Shown one piece after another: positions 1 to 12,909 of a DNA stretch of 64,000 bases (position 1 is the first letter of the stretch; each line of letters starts with the position of its first letter). Below the pieces are notes generated by a model. That model was not told where the DNA came from and did not search any database. It was given only the letters and a program-made list of their open reading frames with translations. Made by a program: the position numbers and the translations under genes. The DNA comes from Whitmania pigra (lineage: Eukaryota > Annelida > Clitellata > Hirudinida > Haemopidae): the NCBI GenBank assembly GCA_021613335.1, contig JAJTWR010000299.1:3569501-3633500 (forward strand), read 5' to 3'.

Positions 1-480
1 TATACAATTCCAGGCTTTCAAGATATGCTGTGGCAGCATGTTTGGAACTGGATCCCTCTCACTACAAGTTGAGTGTAGTGAGCTTCCATTAGACCTTCGA
101 AGGAAGCTCAACGCCAATCATGCAATACTGTCACTGGCTACTCCCAATAATCCAATCAAGGAATGTTACTTTGCTTCTGATATAAGGCCCTGCACCCCTC
201 AGAGCAAACACCACCGGAAGATGAAGAAGACAAACCGGCCAAGCCCTTTTGAAACAGTAGCAGGACTCCTGTCAGGACCGAAAAGGACATCACAAAATCA
301 TTGGATACCTAAGTTATCAGAGCACCTTGGACACTGAAGAATCCCATCTTCGACACCTCCACCATGGCAATAGCGGCTGGTGATCCCATCAGGATGTTGG
401 TTGCTGGAGAAAAGATCGAAGAAATCAGTGCTCTGCTACACGGACGCTTCCAAGATGAAGGACAAGGCAGGCTGAATCAC
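1..480 (+). mobile_element. 3' part of a non-LTR retrotransposon (RT tail plus start of RNase H)
   Basis: The reading frame from the window edge to about 330 shows the conserved end of a non-LTR reverse transcriptase: a block ending in GSLSLQVECSELPLDLRR, matching the pattern in which a small residue and E-x-P-L-x-x-R-R precede the thumb. Further on, in another frame near 430-475, YTDASKMKDKAG resembles the first catalytic motif of the RNase H that follows the RT in the I and Jockey groups. Frames are broken, so this is a dead copy, and its 5' part lies outside the window. Family assignment is inference from motifs. Confidence 0.6.
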
Positions 481-1663
481 ACGAATAAATTAATGTTTAA
501 CGATCCTGAATGATGAATTTATGGCAAATTAATGGCAATTTGTTCATTGATCACTATCTTTTCTGACTTCGTTTGTGACATAAAGTTAATATTATTATTT
601 GCTTACAATATTTTCTGGTTTGTAGCAGCCCTGTTAACCGCAGGGGCTCAGAGCCTGAGGTGCTTTTTCAGATTTATCAACACGCTTAACTCTATCAAAA
701 TTATTTTCTTGATCAATTTGAACTAGTGATTTTTATCGATTTATTTAGGTAACCCACTACGGTTCCATGAAATGCCAGACCCACAAAGAATCGATTAGAC
801 AACAATCAAATTATCGGTTTTGCAATTTTGTTTCAATAAGGTTTAGATATTCATCTATTCTCCAATCTTGCCAGAACCGACAGAATTTAGAATCCCTGGG
901 TCAACGAAAAATTGGCTTCACTTGGTAATTAATATGAAGCATGGTAAGACACATTATTAACCTTACATAATTTATTATTTAAAATGTCTGATAACGAAAA
1001 ATAAAAATTTTCACTGCAATATGACGATAGCTGGCTTAAATATCTTGCACAATTTTCCCTCCTTGTCTGAAATTAACATCCCAACAGCTTATGGACTTTT
1101 ACTCATCATAACAACATCATATCATAATAACAAAACATGAGTGTCCCTTAAGGCTAATTGCAAATTAAAATTAATAATAAGAAGAAACAAATGAATAATG
1201 TTAATAGTATAATAATAACAAAAAAGTTCCCATCGCTCAAGTAAGGAGATTCACTAAAGGCCAACATCAACTCCAAATTGCAAAGCTGGTCATGAGTACA
1301 TAGTTTGAGGGCTACAGGTTCGGGGCAAATGAAAGGTCAAGACCAACACAAATGTGATAATAACCCAGAGCACAGATAATGAGATTGAGGCTCAAGTCTT
1401 GAGTGCAGAACTCAGGCAACTAAACAAATAAAGCATGAATTGCAACGAAGTGCTGAATTTTGACATCAATGTTGAAGGTTTGCCGATTTCTCTAAATACC
1501 TAATATCATTTGAGCATGTAAAGTCAATTCAAAAGAGAAGTCACGATAACAATGGATTCAAATGACTTTTTTCAATGTCCTCAAAATAATGCGACATGAA
1601 ACATTTTATTTAATTTTTCGATGAAACAACAACTAAGACAATTAACATTACTCCAAACAAGCA
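481..1663. other. Gap: no gene recognised
   Basis: AT-rich sequence with only short open frames. It lies between the retrotransposon tail and the 3' end of the next gene, so it should include that gene's 3' UTR. I see no RNA gene and no clear repeat structure. Confidence 0.5.
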
Positions 1664-3945
1664 TCAACTTCTGTCCTCAATGATTCGATTAAGTTCTAAA
1701 ATTGCAGAATTAATTAATGATACCAAAGATTGGATAGCACAATCTGACTTCACATCTTTAAAATTGAAATCATCAAAAAAATCTGAAATGTGAAAAGAAA
1801 TCATGCTTTTAATAATAATAATTTTAGCCATTTCTATTGTAAAAAAAGTTCTACCTGATTTGCAGTTATTGATAATAAAGTCAGCCCTTTCTGAATAATT
1901 CAAACTTTTTGCCAGATGCTCCATATAGGTTGCATAAAATTGCATTGCAGAAGTTACCCTATGAGATATATGCTGTTCTGGTGTCACCTTTCTCTGGAAA
2001 TAACATAAATTTCTAAATAAGAAAACGTTTGGACAAGAATTTTGAAGCAAGGCATACTGTCAAGAACTCATCCAAGATTCCTTTAGCACCACATACTTCA
2101 GATCTCCTTGTCAGGTACAAGTTGTGGTAAAGGAATGACATCAGCTTCATGCTGGATAATGAAACAAATGATAGATATTGATTTGTTTGTTTCCAAACAA
2201 TTGATGAGTCCTTAGAATACATAGAAAATAAATTGTAATTGAGTCTGAACATATTATAAACTAAAATGACATTGAATTAATAATTCTGATTCAACATTAT
2301 CTTGATGAACCCAGAAATTAATTTGGAAGACAAAAAGGATTTTATAGCTGGGCATAAAATTTTTGCAAACAAAACTGAGATAACATTCTTTGAAATATCT
2401 AATTTTTTTCAACTCAAGGAGGAAAACATAAAAATGAGTTGATGAAACAAAAACTTTACTTTATAACCAAGAAAGCATCTTTCACAAATGACATCCCACC
2501 TCCACAAAATACCATTTTAATTGTGTCTAAATTTTGCCTGTAAGGTTAAAATTACAAACAATCAAATTTCAATTACAAAAAAGCAGCACAATTATTTTTA
2601 AGTACAACACACCGGCATCGTTGAACTACGTCAGTGAATTTTCGCGAAACTGTGCTAAGTTCAGTTTTCTCTTTTGATAATGTGACCGCTTCTAACGTTT
2701 CTAGTATGCAAATTCTGATTTGAGCTAATACTTTGTCAATCCCTTCTGGCTTGAAATCAAAACAATTACACTTAACAATAAAAAAAGATGTAATTCTCAT
2801 GAAAAGTAGCAGAAATAGTAAATAAATACCATTGAAGAATAAACTTCCTTAAGATCTCTTAACTGATTTTGATAAAACTCTGATGAAGCAAGGCTGAAAG
2901 ACAAAAAATGTTGAAAGCATTAAAACTTTCAATAAACATTTTATAAACTTCTAACGCTTTTGGATGGATATGCAAGTGTCCACCGGAGGTTTGTGTAAAT
3001 GCTGAGACCATCGCAAAATCCGGATCAGTTTGAATGGAAACATTCCTAGAATCCTCCCTGTCATGCTTCCTATGTCTTGACTTCTGATCATGAGAACTTC
3101 TTCTGTTTTTGTAAGAACTGGACTGTTTGTGACCATTTGACCTTTCCTTGTCTGAGTAAACCTTGAGGGAATGATATTCAGGCCACCTTGAAGCAAGAGA
3201 ATCCTCAGGGATCTCTTCAGAATATGGAGCTACCATAGAGCCCCATTGCTCTCCAATCATCTTAAACTTATCTGCAAACACCTTTGAAATCCAAAAGACA
3301 TATGGTTATCCAGCTAAAACACAATTAACCTGCTAAATTTATTTCAAAAATTACTTTTGCTTTATTGCCAGCTTGACTTGAGGAAAAATCACCATCATCA
3401 TCCATATCGTATGGATTTTGTAGCCTCGATGTGATGTTAGGTTCTCCAAAATGCTCTCGATCAATCATCCTAACATAAAACTTGCATTGTACACTTAACT
3501 CCAAAAACAATGTGTAATAATCAGCTAACCATGAAAATTTCTGTTCAAGGTCATCAGCTCTTTTTATCTTGTCTATGCATGCTCGTTTAGGATCAGGTTC
3601 ATTGCAAGGTCCATTATCTTTCTTTTTTGAAATGCGAATCCTAGGAGCTTCTTTAACTTCAAACCCAAGTATCTTTGACATCGTCTCAGGTGACGGTGGC
3701 CTTTTCTTATTGTGACTGCCTTGTGGAGGCTGACCAGTATTCTTTTCTGGATTCACATGTGATATATTGCCTGAGGCCTCCAAATTTGCTTTGTTGGCCA
3801 CATGAGGAATTTCAATCAAGAAATTCTTTTTGGGTGAAGGTGGAGACTTATCCTCATTATCAGATGAATCACTTTCACAAGACGAAGAATCACTAAGCGA
3901 ATGCACATTTTTTGACACTTTCATTTTTCTGTATCAAAACAAAAA
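1664..3945 (-). CDS. Multi-exon nuclear protein; possible AF4/FMR2 (AFF) family member
   Basis: At least six exons can be read leftwards from 3945. The first visible one (about 3357-3943, acceptor ATACAG) encodes a Ser/Asp/Lys-rich stretch with SSSCESDSSDNEDKSPPSP and basic patches (RIRISKKK, KKRPPSPE), typical of a disordered nuclear protein. The next (from 3283) is also charged (HDQKSRHRKHDRED). The last exons (about 2250 down to 1664) are helical: blocks such as VTSAMQFYATYMEHLAKSL and CAIQSLVSLINSAILELNRI have the length and hydrophobic spacing of the C-terminal homology domain of AFF proteins, the scaffolds of the super elongation complex. That match is by eye and weak. The true start may lie further upstream, towards 5230. 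Existence of the gene is fairly sure; its name is not. Confidence 0.45.
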
Positions 3946-6460
3946 TAAAAATATTTATGAAAAGCTGGCAAGGCTACCAACCAATGGTCCTCATGTTACT
4001 CATACAAAGAATTAACGAATTTGTCTTCAATTGTCGTTTTTACTTTTGTATTAAAACTGAAGGATATATTTAAATTATTATTTGCACTGAAAGCTCAAGA
4101 GTACATTTAAGTATTTATCCAATTTTTGAATGCCTTACATATCCAGACAGAATATGAAGGCACTTATTAATTTATCCACCATTTATGTAGTGGCCTCACC
4201 CGAGGGCGCTCCCTGCCAGTGAAGGCTGGGTTGAGAACACAACACGTAACAACTGTAGGAATGCAACCTTTTTGACCAACTTGCACTCAAATTTTTTCAT
4301 TGATATTTCATTTATGCTTAGATTTGTGTAATCTGAACCTTGTAATAAATAGACACACAACATCATTTTCATGCTGAAAAACTAACAGCAAACAGAACTA
4401 ATAACTACAACCATGGTAAGATTATGTGGTCATTATCTTCAGAAACTCAATCCATTTGCCTGTGACAAACCCAGTTATGTGACATTATATTATTTGCAAG
4501 CCAAAAACATGATCAGAAAAAACTAAAACAGCTTTTACCAAAGTCAGATTCATAAATAAAAAGTTGAAAAATAAAGTGTGTAGTATGAACAATGCTGCAA
4601 TTCAAAGTGAAACATTTTTTGCATAATAAATAATAACCTAAGTTTTGTTGGTTTAAGATGAACTAATAATTTAAAAAAAAAGCAGAAGGGCACATGCAAA
4701 TTTTAAATATAATGGCTTTTTTTATCATTTTTAAAATGCTGCAATTTCATCCTAGGCCTGTACATCACAATTTTGTAAGTTAAATTTGGTCAGAAAGTCA
4801 AAGTAAAAATAAATTGAAACTGGTAATACTATTGTTTTGATCTCTTAAAGCATTGCTGATGACAAGAATTATAGACTTGATAAACAAATAAATGCATCAG
4901 CTGTGCAAATCTGTTCAACCATTTTGCAATTAAATTAGATGTCAATAAAACAATCTAGAATCACAAACAAAAATCATAAACAGAGTCACATGCAAGTCGA
5001 GCAATGTTCACCCGCCTTTATTAGTTTCGATGCATAGCTTAGATAAGTAATCGATCTGAATTAAATGGAAAACAAAAGGCGGCATATTTGAGACTACTTT
5101 CAGTGGCGAGGTAATTCGGATGTTTTCGAGATTTAGTTGGTGGTTCAACAAACAATTCGTATACAGACTAAAACAAGTAGAACACAAAATAGCAGAAGCG
5201 TTGATACAACGGCACATTTTAGGCAAAGTCTAGCAAGACATTTTTATATGTTATGAGCTATAGATTTTGTGACACAACATATCACTCCTTAATCAGACTG
5301 GGACATACCTTATTAACAAACGCTTGGAACACGTAATAGTCGGCGATACCCCGTAACTGAATGTAACAGCACAACACACGAGAGGCCTCTCAGTATATTT
5401 ATATTTATTAATCTATAAATAATTATTTAACATGTTAATATTATTATTTTTGATTTTATTTAAAAAAGAGTGGCATTATCTGGTCTTTATCAAATTTTAC
5501 ATTTCATATTTGTAATTTATTTAAAATATTTTAAATTGCATTTTTCTGCTACAAAATAGAATATCTATTTAATATAATTGAATGTTTGATTAATTCAAAT
5601 CCGTAAAACTTTTCTAACAAGCATTGGTGTATTTACAACATCTTGGAGAACATGTGCGAGAACAATTGCAAAGGGAGTTGAAAAGATGTGGCACCATAAC
5701 ATAATGAAATTAAAAAATGAATTTTTCCTAATCATGACAATATCCAGAACGGCTTTTGTTGCAGTGAATCAACCTTTATATTTTTTTAAAGAGGATGTTT
5801 CCAAATTCTTTCAAAAATTAAGTCAATCATTTCAACCATGCCTTAGGTTCTGGAAAGATTTCAATATGTCTCGGGGTATATACTGTATAACCAACTAGTC
5901 ATTTTTATCAACAAATTGACATAACGCTGGTAGAGGTAGTTTGTATTGCAACTACTGGGGGAATGTTAAATTAATTCGATCCAAATGGAAAAAATAAATA
6001 GATTTATTAAATTTTTTTAAAATGAAGTAGAACAAATCGATTTGGAAACACGTTGAATTTAATTCGGTTAGATCAAAAGTCAGGAAATATAATATTGTAC
6101 TATAGTCATTATTAAAATCTCGTGTCACAATAACTTAACATAATGCCTTAAGCAAAACTGTAGCCAATAGTATTTTATTTTAAATTATATTTATTAAAAC
6201 ATTGAATGAACAGACATTATAAATATTATTTTAAATTTGGCAAGCAATCAAACTTTGAAAATATTATAATTTAATTAATAATTGCTATTAACTTTATGGA
6301 GTAAAATATATATGTCTATATATGGAATTGAGTTAATACATCAATTGGTGATTCACCACGAAGCTTTGCGCGGTCCCTCTCGAACATTAGTCGGCCATTT
6401 ATCCGGGGTCGTTCGTTGTCGCTGTCTCCGTTTGTTTTGCTGAAGATTATTACTATAAAT
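3946..6460. other. Gap with a SINE copy and possible 5' exon(s) of the neighbouring gene
   Basis: About 2.5 kb between two divergent genes. A SINE relic lies at 4165-4258. An open frame at 5008-5226 (-) could be a first exon of the leftward gene but shows no known domain. A frame at 5686-5898 (+) looks like chance. The stretch 6340-6460 is less AT-rich and should hold the cofilin promoter and 5' UTR. Confidence 0.4.
4165..4258 (-). repeat. SINE relic (copy 1 of 3)
   Basis: Reverse-complemented, this reads like the right part of the element at 55788-55930: a CAACCCAGCCT block, the hairpin-forming GGGAGCGCCCTCGGG block and a tail CTACATAAATGGTGGAT. The tRNA-like head is mostly missing or diverged. 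Confidence 0.6.
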
Positions 6461-7435
6461 ATGGCAAGTTTTTTTTATATATTTTTTTCGTCGATAATGC
6501 TTTATTTTTCTATAGCCAGTTTCAAACTTTCTCGAGATTTTGTTTTCCTCGTTTTATACTAATTTATGTCCGCTCTCTAACGCGCATCCGCCCATACAAT
6601 TTTAATTGATTGTTGGTATTTATTATATTAACTGTTGCATTTCTATAGGGGAAAGAGAAATAAACCTATATTTGCACGCCTGAGGATTTAGTGTTTTGCT
6701 ATATTTCTGTAGCCTAAAAATGTGAGCATAAAGATGCTAAACATTACCATATTATCCTGCTTGCAGTAAATTTACTTGATTTGATGATGTAATTGGTGCT
6801 TCTAAGGCTTCAGGAGTTCAAGTACATGATGACTGTAAGACAGTATTCCAGGAGATGAAGATGGGCCATAAGTACAGATACATCATTTTCTCCTTGACAC
6901 CAGACATGACAATGATCCATGTTGCCAAGAAAGTTGGCTTAGGTAAGTAGATATACATCCATGAATCCTCATGAAATGCCAATGTTTCTTGGTTGGCATG
7001 TAGTTATTGCAAAATTACATCTCCTTAAATCAGAATTTTCCATAATTATAAATAACTTTAATGTTTGCAGAAGCGGATTATAAGGACTTCCTCATAGAGC
7101 TGATGGAGGCAGAGAGCAAGAAAGAGTGTAGATACGCTGTTTATGACATGGAGTACTCAACCAAAGACAATCAAACTAGGAATAAACTAGTATTTTTTAT
7201 GTGGTAGGTAATCCAAAGTTAAGCTTTTGTGAATGAAAGTAATTTAGTTTATGTTTCCTTTTTTAGGAGCCCAGATGGTGCTCAAATCAAACAAAAGATG
7301 GTCTATGCAAGCAGCAGAGATGCTCTCAAAAAGGCTTTAGGAGATGGAATAGGCAAGGAAGTTCAGGCAAATGATCATGGCGATCTGAAACATGAGAGCG
7401 TCATGGAAATCATTTGCCGAACAGACAGAAACTAG
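6461..7435 (+). CDS. cofilin/ADF: ADF/cofilin, actin-depolymerising factor
   Basis: Binds ADP-actin and severs or depolymerises filaments in the cytoplasm. Four exons: 6461-6463 (ATG only), 6807-6942, 7071-7203 and 7267-7435, 146 residues, the usual length. The predicted start MASGV is the family hallmark, and its Ser3 is the known inhibitory phosphorylation site. YRYIIFSL, CRYAVYDMEY, LVFFMWSPDG and KMVYASSRDALKKAL (the actin-binding long helix) are all conserved. The first intron appears to start with GCAAGT, so it would be a GC-AG intron. A GT-AG alternative (donor after ATGGCAA, acceptor before 6814) also stays in frame but gives MARVQV, which breaks the motif. The gene is converging with PAM16. 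Confidence 0.93.
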
Positions 7436-7572
7436 CAGAGACGCAGTGGATTTCGTCTCAAGATAATAGTATTACCCTCCCAATACTTGTTGATACATTC
7501 TTTCTTATGGACGCCAAGACTACATTCCTAATTATTTGTTTCATGGGCAAAAATTTGTGCATCATGGTCTAT

Positions 7573-7578
7573 AATAAA
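7573..7578 (+). terminator. Polyadenylation signal of the cofilin gene
   Basis: AATAAA 138 bases after the stop codon, the only clear signal in the 3' flank. Confidence 0.6.
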
Positions 7579-7579
7579 G

Positions 7580-8383
7580 TTTCCTGAGTGTCTTTATAGC
7601 TATATAAGCAGTTCACATCAATAGTTTCACTTCAAAGTCATATGCATTCTAATATATAAGTTCTGTGGCATGCTTAAGGTAAATAGCGAAATGTAAATGG
7701 TTGCCTTGCGGTTGAGTGCCTTACGTATCTGGGTAGGATGTGAAGCAACTGCTCAGTTGATCCACAATTATGTGATGCTCCCTTGGTTGCGACCATTGTT
7801 GCTTGCAGATTGCCGAATGGGTGGAATTACTGCACACAACGTTCACATGTTAAATCCTCCATACCATGGGCCAGAGCAGTATTCTGGATTTTTACTAATT
7901 CATTTATATATGAAACAGACTGAAGTGAATGTGCGTTCACAACTTCCAAAAAAAAAAAATCTTGAAACAGAGCACAAAAAAATGATTTGCATTACTAAAT
8001 TCACCGAAAATGGATTTGGCCTTGTAGCTGCTGATGATAAAACACGATTGATACAGGCAAAAATAACTGCTAGTGTGACGTAAATTTAAAGGCTCAAAAG
8101 ATGGTTTGACCTGCGGTCTCGTGCAAAATCATATTCTCCTCAAAAAACCAACAATAACAACATTCCAGGTTTTTGTATGTAAAGTTTTGTGGCTTAAAAG
8201 GTAGTTTGACTTTGAGTTTTGTACAAAATCGTATGCTTCTTATAGAAACAATTACACAAATCTCCAACAAAGAAATATTCTGTTTTTTTTATGCACAGAA
8301 ATTTTTTTTAGTAGTTCAACAATCATATCAGCTTAGGATCCAAATGCTAAAGAAACAGGTAACAAAGAATGACCAGATGGATT
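7580..8383. other. Gap between converging genes
   Basis: Holds the 3' flanks of cofilin and PAM16. A 128-codon open frame at 7697-8083 has no family features. Its first part (7697-7860) is richer in GC than its surroundings and could be an old repeat, but I found no second copy in the window. Confidence 0.4.
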
Positions 8384-9309
8384 TCAACCCTTCGCTTCTT
8401 TTTCTAATGAAGAAATTTCTGCTTCAATTCTTTCTTTTGCTCGAACAACCTGAATTATGTAAATAAACAATGGCATAAATTTTACGTACTCAGGCTCACA
8501 TATTTTGCATATCATAAAGTCAAACCTTTGACTGCAAATAGAGTGTTCCTCCCATTGACTTGTCGTTCATTTTAAAAAGGTGTTCATAGCGACTTTGAAT
8601 GGCTTCTTTGTCGGTTAATGACTTTACATTTAAAATGTCCATGGCTTCCTGATTTTGAATTAGATATTATATTATTTACAACTCAAAATTGATTATGGAA
8701 TAAATTTTTTGGTCAATAATGACTAGAGTCCTTTACATAATATTATACCTCTACAGTTTTGACATAAATTAGAATTTGAATTTTTACAAACCTAAAAATT
8801 GGTAATAATACATATCATATGTTTATTAAGGCAGCATAATCTGCAACGCAAAGAACTTTTTTGAAAGTGAATTTCTAACCTTCAAGGTCATACCGGTTAC
8901 TGCATTTGTGGCAGTACTTTCTGTGGTGGATCTAGTGCCAGCTCGAGATTGTGCAGCTTGCTGGCTGGCTCTAATTTCATTTTGGAGAGCTCTGGCAAAA
9001 GCTCTTCCCAGCACTTGGACACCTCCTAATAATATAGTAGCTAAATGCTTGGCCTAGACAAAATAACTTATTACTAGTTTAAAGCTTAAATGATTTTAAT
9101 GAGTTATATTCAAGATGTAAATTTCAATTAATTGCATGCAGCCCAAATATTCCAAACATGGCCATGGACAGCAGGAAAAGGCCCAGCACTTTAAAACCTT
9201 TTATTTTCTTTTCAATTAACAAGTTGCCATAAAATAAGGTATGAAATTTCTGTCAGAAGCCCTAATTCCAAAAAATATATGTTCTTGTTATTAGATAGAA
9301 GCTAACCAT
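8384..9309 (-). CDS. PAM16: PAM16/Magmas (TIM16), mitochondrial import motor regulator
   Basis: J-like protein that pairs with PAM14/DNAJC19 and holds back its stimulation of mitochondrial Hsp70 in the TIM23 import motor at the matrix side of the inner membrane. Exons on the minus strand: 9307-9309 (ATG only, donor GTTAGC, least certain), 8880-9053, 8526-8648 and 8384-8449, 121 residues in all (human 125). The N-terminal segment [20 protein letters not shown] matches the family's hydrophobic targeting start. The degenerate J-like domain has [25 protein letters not shown] and LYLQSK, with no HPD motif, as expected. The end [12 protein letters not shown] is also typical. The start exon is inference from the reading frame, since AKHL needs a preceding Met. 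Confidence 0.9.
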
Positions 9310-9954
9310 TTTTAACGTGGTAGTCTTGATATGGAATTGTACTAGATCTAAAAAATGTTGAGGAACAGTCAAGTTTGAGTCAAGATTCATGACAATGTGC
9401 TGCAGTAACCCTAATTATATTCACACCGTGACAACTTAGAAACGTACCGCTTCGCTTACATACTCCGGTTATATGAGTGTTAATGCACATAAAAAGTTTC
9501 AAATGATTTCATGTTTATATCTTGAAAAAATTTTAAAAAAGCATGATGAAACCCATATAACCAACATCAGCACGGACGAAACAAAAAAAATCTCTGGAAC
9601 ACCGTCTTATTTCATTAACTTCGAAACAAATATCTTACAAAAATTACAAAAGATTAAAGCCACAAGAATGTCGACATACGACCTAAATAACCCTCATAGA
9701 TACCAAAGTCAACGCCCGAAATTTGCTTAAAAACTTACTCGACTAAAAGTTATTAAATTATGTATTAATTTAAAATTTGTCAAACAAATTTTGAATAATC
9801 AAAACATTTTATAATCTATAAAACAACATAATTTAAAATAAATTAAAATAGCACGACTGTATTATTATTTACGCATTAAATTTAAATTAAGGTAAAATTT
9901 GTGTTGGTTATAATTATGATATCACTTTTTATCAATTCTTATGTGGGTTGTTGC
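9310..9954. promoter_or_regulatory. Divergent intergenic region between PAM16 and NDUFS8
   Basis: About 650 bases separate the start codon of PAM16 (leftward) from the presumed first non-coding exon of NDUFS8 (rightward). It is very AT-rich from 9740 to 9900. It probably serves both promoters, but no motif stands out. An 85-codon frame at 9473-9730 looks like chance. Confidence 0.35.
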
Positions 9955-10201
9955 TGTTCAGTCTATCTAGAGCTGTCGGAGGGCAAATTCTGAAAGTAAG
10001 TTAATTAGTGTTTGCGATGAAATGTGATGTTTTTTTGTCGTATGGAGTTTGGAGAGCGAGTGATCAATGTCGATTTCCAAAAGCAATAGCCTTTGAAGCT
10101 AAAACCAATGTGCACTTGTGACCTTAGTTGTAATTATTAGAAAAGTTCGGAAATGCAGTAATTATTTTAAGCCTATTCTAACATGTCAGGTTGGATCAGC
10201 C

Positions 10202-11514
<1,313 letters not shown>

Positions 11515-11615
11515 GGATCTCAGCCAGTCTCCCTCAATGTGGCAATCAATTATACAAGAAGGAACTCTAAAAAGCTGTTTCGATTAAATTGTGGCTTTCT
11601 CTTGTCAACTTGATG

Positions 11616-11621
11616 AATAAA
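11616..11621 (+). terminator. Polyadenylation signal of NDUFS8
   Basis: AATAAA 102 bases after the stop codon. Confidence 0.6.
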
Positions 11622-12909
11622 ATATAAAATTTAAGGCCCAACAAATTGATCGGATGTGTCATTGTTTTTTGTTAATGTAGTGCTATAGTTTTTTAGTTTA
11701 TTTGTATTTTATGCGGTGTCTGTTTAAGAGGTTTGATCTAAATTTAAATGTGGACCGTTAAAGCATTTCGACTTCGGAATTTGTTTTATACCTACTCCGA
11801 AAAGGCAATTGGCAAGCTGTTATGAATTTCTCATAGCGAGTTGCACTTAATTCATTAAATTGATAATGTTGGGTTTAATCAGGTAATAAATTAAGGAAAG
11901 AGTCGAATATTTGGTGGCGGGATTTCGAATACCGGCGTAACTTCTATTGCGGTCGTCGCGCGCGGAAAACCAAGATGGAATTTAAATGGTCAAACTATAA
12001 TAAACATCAAAATGCGCAATAAAGTTAAGTTATGAAAGCGTTAATTGGAATAGATCTCGTAATTCGGCGCAATATTGTTAATTGTTTTTTGATTTTCCGA
12101 ACCGCTTTTCTGGAAAACTACCCGGCATTGAAATTGAGAAAAAATTATTGTCTGAGTAGCAAGAAAAATTAAACGGCTATAATCGCAAGCTACATTATGG
12201 TACATAATTTAATATAAGTACTTGAAATTCAATCAAGCACAAGCACCTGAAATCGGTACCCGAGTACAAATAGCAAATACCCCACGTCTGGTTGCTAACG
12301 ATCGTGAGATTCGTCACCAGCTCCACAGCATACATGACTACTGAATGTACATGAATATTCTTATTTTTTAGTTTGATTACAGACTCAATTTTCTGACCAA
12401 ACAGTTCCGCCACGACTTTCCTTTTATTAGTTTGAGCCCATAATAAGCCATAACTTTCTCACTGGATTAATCCGTGCCGCTGGCAACCACAAGGAAAAAC
12501 GTTTGTCAGTATAAGAGACATGCTTGCCTGAAAGTAGTCGGTCACACGAGCGTTAAACAAACAAGGAGCTTGCAATCCAGCTGCCCTTAGAAAAACTGAA
12601 TTAATTCTCTAAATTGTGACTAATAATGCTAAATACACCGCTTCAGCAAATATCTTTATGTGTGACAACTTTTAAGTTCAAAAACATGAGGCATGTCACC
12701 AGCGAGAAAAAAAATCCGTGACGGAAAGTTTTATGTAATGTATAGTCGAGTGTCAGAATGTACCGATGTTAATCTTGCTGGCTCCTGATTGGTAGACCAT
12801 CTTTCAAGAAGTCACATTTCACCTGATGCTGTGGAACTAGTCATTCAACTAGGCATTCACTTCCTTCCCTAAAAAATCCTTCCAAGATTCCATCCAGCAT
12901 CAAAGATAC
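11622..12909. other. Gap between NDUFS8 and UPF1 3' ends, with a short shared repeat
   Basis: Tail-to-tail interval. At about 12200-12265 it holds a stretch rich in CAAGCACAAGCACCTGAAAT-like words. Reverse-complemented, it matches the motif at about 58975-59035 (GATTTCAGGTGCTTGT plus alternating CTTGTACTTG). The segment 11890-12010 is less AT-rich. No gene is seen. Confidence 0.4.

Noticed and set aside
7697..8083. 128-codon open frame between cofilin and PAM16 (+)
   Set aside because: No similarity, a homopolymer A run inside, and it begins in a stretch that looks like an old repeat.
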